DNA from: Acidimicrobiales bacterium
Lineage (GTDB): Bacteria > Actinomycetota > Acidimicrobiia > Acidimicrobiales > SZUA-35
Reading direction: 5' to 3'
Length of the DNA: 64,000 bases
NCBI GenBank assembly: GCA_041394265.1
Contig: JAWKIO010000005.1
Location: 3,100,001 to 3,164,000, forward strand
Positions within the stretch are counted from its first letter, which is position 1. Each line of letters begins with the position of its first letter. A model generated the notes under the pieces. That model was given only the letters and a program-made list of their open reading frames with translations, had not been told where the DNA came from and did not search any database. The translations under genes and the position numbers were made by a program. Shown in pieces: positions 60,861-64,000 of the stretch.

Positions 60861-61970
60861 GTGAACCTCGACACGATCCGCACGGGCCTGACCTTCGACG
60901 ACGTCCTTCTCGTTCCTCGACGGTCGAGCATTCGAAGCCGGAGCGATGTTTCGCTCGAAACCTCGCTCACCAAGCGGATCCGGATCGAGCTTCCGGTCAT
61001 CGCGGCCAACATGGACACGGTGTGCGAGACCGACATGGCGGTCGCCATGGCCCGACTGGGCGGCATCGGCATCATCCACCGGTTCCTCACCATCGAGTCC
61101 CAGACCGCCATGGTCGCTGCCGTCAAGGCAGCGTCCACTACCGAACCTCGAACGGGTAGGAGTGCCCGGGGCAACGCATTGCTGGTCGGTGCCGCAGTGG
61201 GCACCGACCACGATGCACTTCCCCGTTCCCTGGCCCTCGTCGACGCCGGGGTCGACGTGCTCGTGCTCGACATCGCCCACGGCCACGCCGACCACGCCAT
61301 CGACACCCTCGGCAAGATCAAGGCGGCACACCCCGAGGTCGACGTGATCGCCGGCAACGTTGCCACCCGTGATGGGGCCATCGATCTGGTGCAGGCTGGG
61401 GCCGATGCGGTCAAGGTCGGGGTCGGCCCGGGTGGTGTCTGCACCACGCGACTCGTCGCCGGCGTCGGCGTGCCCCAGCTCACGGCCATTAACGATTGCG
61501 CCGGACTGACCGACGCCAACGGCAACCCGGTGCCGGTGATCGCCGACGGCGGCATCCGGGCGTCGGGCGACATTGCCAAGGCGCTCGCTGCTGGTGCGTC
61601 GAGCGTGATGATGGGATCGATGCTTGCCGGCACCAAGGAGAGTCCTGGCGAGCTCGAACAATCCGACCGCGGCCTGGTGAAGCGAGTGCGGGGCATGGCG
61701 TCATTCGAAGCACTCGAGGCGCGCGCGGCCCGAGAAGGCGAGTCGATCGATGCCGAATACTTCGAGCAGCGGGCGCCCGAAGGCGTCGAAGGTGTTGTGC
61801 CCTACCGGGGCGAGGTCGGCAAGCTCCTCGGTTCGCTCATGGCTGGCGTTCGGTCCGGCATGAGCTACTCCGATGCTCGCTCGATCGCCGAGTTCTGGAC
61901 CAAGGCCGAGTTCATCCGAGTCACCCCGAGTGTGGTGGCCATGAACCGTCCCCACGCGACCGGCCAGTAA
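60861..61970 (+). CDS. IMP dehydrogenase/GMP reductase family protein without CBS domains
   Basis: TIM-barrel purine nucleotide enzyme, 369 residues, interconverting IMP with XMP or GMP with IMP. The substrate-binding catalytic cysteine is C194 (GPGGVCTTR). The Bateman (CBS) module, normally inserted after about residue 90, is absent and replaced by a short linker (ASTTEPRTGRSAR). Where IMP dehydrogenases keep a catalytic Arg-Tyr (RYF) the sequence reads A-E299-Y300-F, so the arginine is missing. This favours GMP reductase or a related enzyme over a typical IMPDH. The GTG start is 2 bp after recA. Confidence 0.8.
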   Translation: MNLDTIRTGLTFDDVLLVPRRSSIRSRSDVSLETSLTKRIRIELPVIAANMDTVCETDMAVAMARLGGIGIIHRFLTIESQTAMVAAVKAASTTEPRTGRSARGNALLVGAAVGTDHDALPRSLALVDAGVDVLVLDIAHGHADHAIDTLGKIKAAHPEVDVIAGNVATRDGAIDLVQAGADAVKVGVGPGGVCTTRLVAGVGVPQLTAINDCAGLTDANGNPVPVIADGGIRASGDIAKALAAGASSVMMGSMLAGTKESPGELEQSDRGLVKRVRGMASFEALEARAAREGESIDAEYFEQRAPEGVEGVVPYRGEVGKLLGSLMAGVRSGMSYSDARSIAEFWTKAEFIRVTPSVVAMNRPHATGQ

Positions 61971-61991
61971 CGGAGCGGAATGACCAGGCCA

Positions 61992-61997
61992 TAGCCT
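61992..61997 (+). promoter_or_regulatory. -10 TAGCCT, leaderless start
   Basis: TAGCCT ends 6 nt before the ATG at 62004. Confidence 0.55.
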
Positions 61998-62003
61998 GCT
62001 CGT

Positions 62004-63110
62004 ATGGCATCACGCACGCTCGCCGCCGCACTCTTCGACATGGACGGCCTGCTCACCGAGTCCGAGTCACGTTGGCGCATCGCCGAACGAGAGGCTGCCG
62101 CCGCGTTGGGGCTTCCGCTCACCGACGACGACTTCGAGCTGACCATGGGTGTGCGGATGGCCGATGTCGCCAAGCGTTGGTTCGAATGGCATCCCTGGGA
62201 CGGTGGTCCGAGCACCCACGAGGTGGCCGCAATGGTGGTCGATCGAGTGGTCGAGCTGACCGCTGGTGCGGTGGCACTTCCGGGTGTGGTCGATGCGCTC
62301 GACCTGGTGGCCGAGCGTGGACTCCGGGTGGCGCTGTGCTCCTCGTCGGATCAGCGCTTGATCGATGCCACGCTCGCTGCGCTCGACCTGACCGACCGGT
62401 TCGAGGTGATCCACTCCGCCGAGTTCGATCCCCATGGCAAGCCACACCCCGAGCCCTACCTCGCCACCGCTCGACAGCTCGGCGTCGACCCACAGCACTG
62501 CGTGGTGTTCGAAGACGCAGTGAGCGGCTGCGTCTCGGGCAAGGCGGCCGGCATGGCTGTCATCGCCGTCCCGGCGCCGCACCTTCGGGGCACCGCCTCC
62601 TTCGGCTTCGCCGACATCGTGCTCGAATCGCTCGAACAGCTCCAGCCCAGCGTATTCGACGCCATCGAGGAAGGACGCCCGGTACCGACGGTGTCGCGGC
62701 CCCGCTTCCACCTCGCCTTTCCGGTCGACGACCTCGCCCGGGCTCGCTGGTTCTACGGCGAGGTGCTCGGCTGTCCCGAAGGTCGCTCCGCCGACGACTG
62801 GGTCGATTTCGATCTCTGGGGTCACCAGATCGTCGCTCATCTCGTGGCTGATCACGACCCGAGGGTTGCGGCGAATGCGGTCGACGGCGAGGCGGTGCCC
62901 ACCCGCCATTTCGGCCTGCTGGTTCCGGCCACCACCTGGGAGCCGCTGATCGCCCGGCTCCGGTCCGCCGGCGTCACGTTCATCATCGAGCCGTACACAC
63001 GTTTCGCCGGACTCCCCGGCGAGCAGTCCACCGCCTTCGTCCTCGACCCGGCCGGCAACGCGCTCGAGTTCAAGTCGTTCGCCGACGATCGCGCCACGTT
63101 CGCCCGCTGA
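62004..63110 (+). CDS. HAD phosphatase fused to a VOC domain
   Basis: A 368-residue two-domain protein. Residues 1-222 form a haloacid dehalogenase subfamily IA phosphatase with all four motifs: FDMDG, CSSSDQ, GKPHPEPYL and FEDAVSG. Residues 231-368 form a vicinal oxygen chelate domain with histidines in RFHLAFPVDD, GHQIVAHL and RHFGLLVP and a glutamate in NALEFKSF, a possible metal set. The two are joined by a short linker with no stop or frameshift. Such domains normally occur on separate proteins. It is monocistronic by the promoter pattern. Confidence 0.85.
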   Translation: MASRTLAAALFDMDGLLTESESRWRIAEREAAAALGLPLTDDDFELTMGVRMADVAKRWFEWHPWDGGPSTHEVAAMVVDRVVELTAGAVALPGVVDALDLVAERGLRVALCSSSDQRLIDATLAALDLTDRFEVIHSAEFDPHGKPHPEPYLATARQLGVDPQHCVVFEDAVSGCVSGKAAGMAVIAVPAPHLRGTASFGFADIVLESLEQLQPSVFDAIEEGRPVPTVSRPRFHLAFPVDDLARARWFYGEVLGCPEGRSADDWVDFDLWGHQIVAHLVADHDPRVAANAVDGEAVPTRHFGLLVPATTWEPLIARLRSAGVTFIIEPYTRFAGLPGEQSTAFVLDPAGNALEFKSFADDRATFAR

Positions 63111-63191
63111 ATCGAGTGGGCGGAAGTCGGCCTGACGGCGGTCCGACGCACCCCAGGCGGCGACCAGCGGGACCACACCGGCGGTGTCGAT

Positions 63192-63197
63192 TAGCGT
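63192..63197 (+). promoter_or_regulatory. -10 TAGCGT, leaderless start
   Basis: TAGCGT ends 7 nt before the ATG at 63205. Confidence 0.5.
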
Positions 63198-63204
63198 CGC
63201 CCGC

Positions 63205-64000
63205 ATGCAACGCACCGACCGATGGGGACTCGAGACCACCGCACCGACCGATGACGCCCTGGCTCGACTCGAGCAACTGATCGACGACTTCGTCACCTTC
63301 GACGCCCTCCTTCCTGAGCATCTCGGCGCAGCGGTGACCGAGCCGGCGGCACCGATGGCTCGTGTCGTCATGGGCCTGTTCCTCGCCCAGGCCAACACCG
63401 CCGCCGATCACGCTCGGGCCGTCGACCTCGCCCAGCAGGTGGCCGACGTCGAGCTCAACGAACGAGAGTCATTGCATCGCGCTGCGCTCGGGGACTGGAT
63501 CGCCGGTGAGAGCGAGCTGGCGATCGAGCGATGGGAGGAGCTGCTCGAGCGGTGGCCGACCGACATCTTCGCCCTGCGAATGCAGTACTTCGCTTTGTTC
63601 GGCCAGGGCCGCTGTCGAGACATGCTCGCCTCGACCCGCCGAGCCGTCGACGCGTGGGAGGACCGGCCCCGGCGTAGCTACCTCGACGGCATGTTGTCGT
63701 TCGCGCTCGAAGAGCTGGGCGAGTACCGCGAGGCGGAGGCGCTCGGCCGGGCCGGGTCCGAGGCCGACCCGTACGATCTGTGGTCGATTCATGCCGTGGC
63801 ACACGTGCTCGAGATGGAGGCCCGCACCGAGGACGGGCTGGTCTGGTTCGACGGGCGCGACGACGCGTTCCACACTCGTGGTGCCTTCGCCCGCCATCTG
63901 TGGTGGCACCACGCGATCATCCATCTCCGCACCGGCAACTACGAACGCCTGCTCGAGTTGTACGACACCGAGATCCAGCCCGGCGAGGCGATCGACACGC
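63205..64000 (+). CDS. TPR/TTC38-like protein, 3' end beyond window
   Basis: An open frame of at least 265 codons running off the window end. The visible part is helical, with repeated pairs such as WEELLERWPTDIFALRMQYF and YLDGMLSFALEELGEYREAE, plus MEARTEDGLVWFDGRDD. This matches the tetratricopeptide-repeat protein 38 family, whose function is not settled. No signal peptide is present. The TAGCGT hexamer 7 nt before the ATG supports the start. Confidence 0.7.
   Translation, partial: MQRTDRWGLETTAPTDDALARLEQLIDDFVTFDALLPEHLGAAVTEPAAPMARVVMGLFLAQANTAADHARAVDLAQQVADVELNERESLHRAALGDWIAGESELAIERWEELLERWPTDIFALRMQYFALFGQGRCRDMLASTRRAVDAWEDRPRRSYLDGMLSFALEELGEYREAEALGRAGSEADPYDLWSIHAVAHVLEMEARTEDGLVWFDGRDDAFHTRGAFARHLWWHHAIIHLRTGNYERLLELYDTEIQPGEAIDT

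Overview
The window is about 64 kb of high-GC DNA. It reads like the chromosome of an aerobic, free-living actinobacterium, probably of the Acidimicrobiia/Ilumatobacter type. The reasons are dense gene packing with 1-4 bp start/stop overlaps, many GTG starts, an LLM-type (probably F420-dependent) oxidoreductase, a thiolase/DUF35 pair, a form I CO dehydrogenase, a mycobacterial-style SOS box before recA, and many genes that seem to be leaderless, with a TAnnnT -10 hexamer 6-9 nt before the start codon. The lineage is an inference; no rRNA or tRNA gene was seen. No phage, insertion sequence, CRISPR array or toxin-antitoxin pair was recognised.

Layout. 0-7.3 kb: an APC permease; a trans-sulfuration enzyme behind a probable SAM riboswitch; a NUDIX/VTT-membrane pair; a carotenoid oxygenase divergent from a TetR regulator; SURF1. 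7.4-11.6 kb: an operon of a winged-helix protein, dapA, ribonuclease J (rnj) and a sugar-nucleotide-type reductase that appears to start at CUG. 11.6-15.0 kb: a reductase and TetR divergent around palindromic operators, and a DUF4173-type membrane protein. 15.3-27.1 kb: core genes ftsK, a Ca/Na antiporter, a VOC protein, an SMP-30 lactonase, CopC, rimO, pgsA, a GGDEF-EAL protein and cinA. 27.1-41 kb: a JmjC-like cupin and a Wzx/Wzy exopolysaccharide locus made of two convergent operons. 41.4-49.5 kb: a CO-dehydrogenase locus (coxM-coxS-coxL-xdhC-coxD-coxE) with a divergent LysR gene. 49.6-59.1 kb: asparaginase II, an MFS transporter, a CBM9-like surface protein, a 2-oxoglutarate oxygenase, thiolase/DUF35, a nucleoside deaminase, the LLM oxidoreductase and a DUF4214 protein. 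59.2-64 kb: a lipoprotein, recA with a LexA box, a CBS-less IMPDH/GMPR enzyme, a HAD-VOC fusion and the start of a TPR protein.

How the genes work together. The exopolysaccharide locus contains an initiating phosphoglycosyltransferase, a chain-length protein with a degenerate kinase domain, four GT4 glycosyltransferases, a flippase, a polymerase, a deacetylase and a PslG-like glycosidase, enough in principle for one secreted polymer. The cox locus carries all three catalytic subunits, with the form I AYxCSFR active-site loop, plus maturation factors, and could let the cell oxidise CO as an energy supplement. Intergenic regions are short (none exceeds 300 bp) and several hold small palindromic or tandem repeats, two of which recur at separate places in the window.
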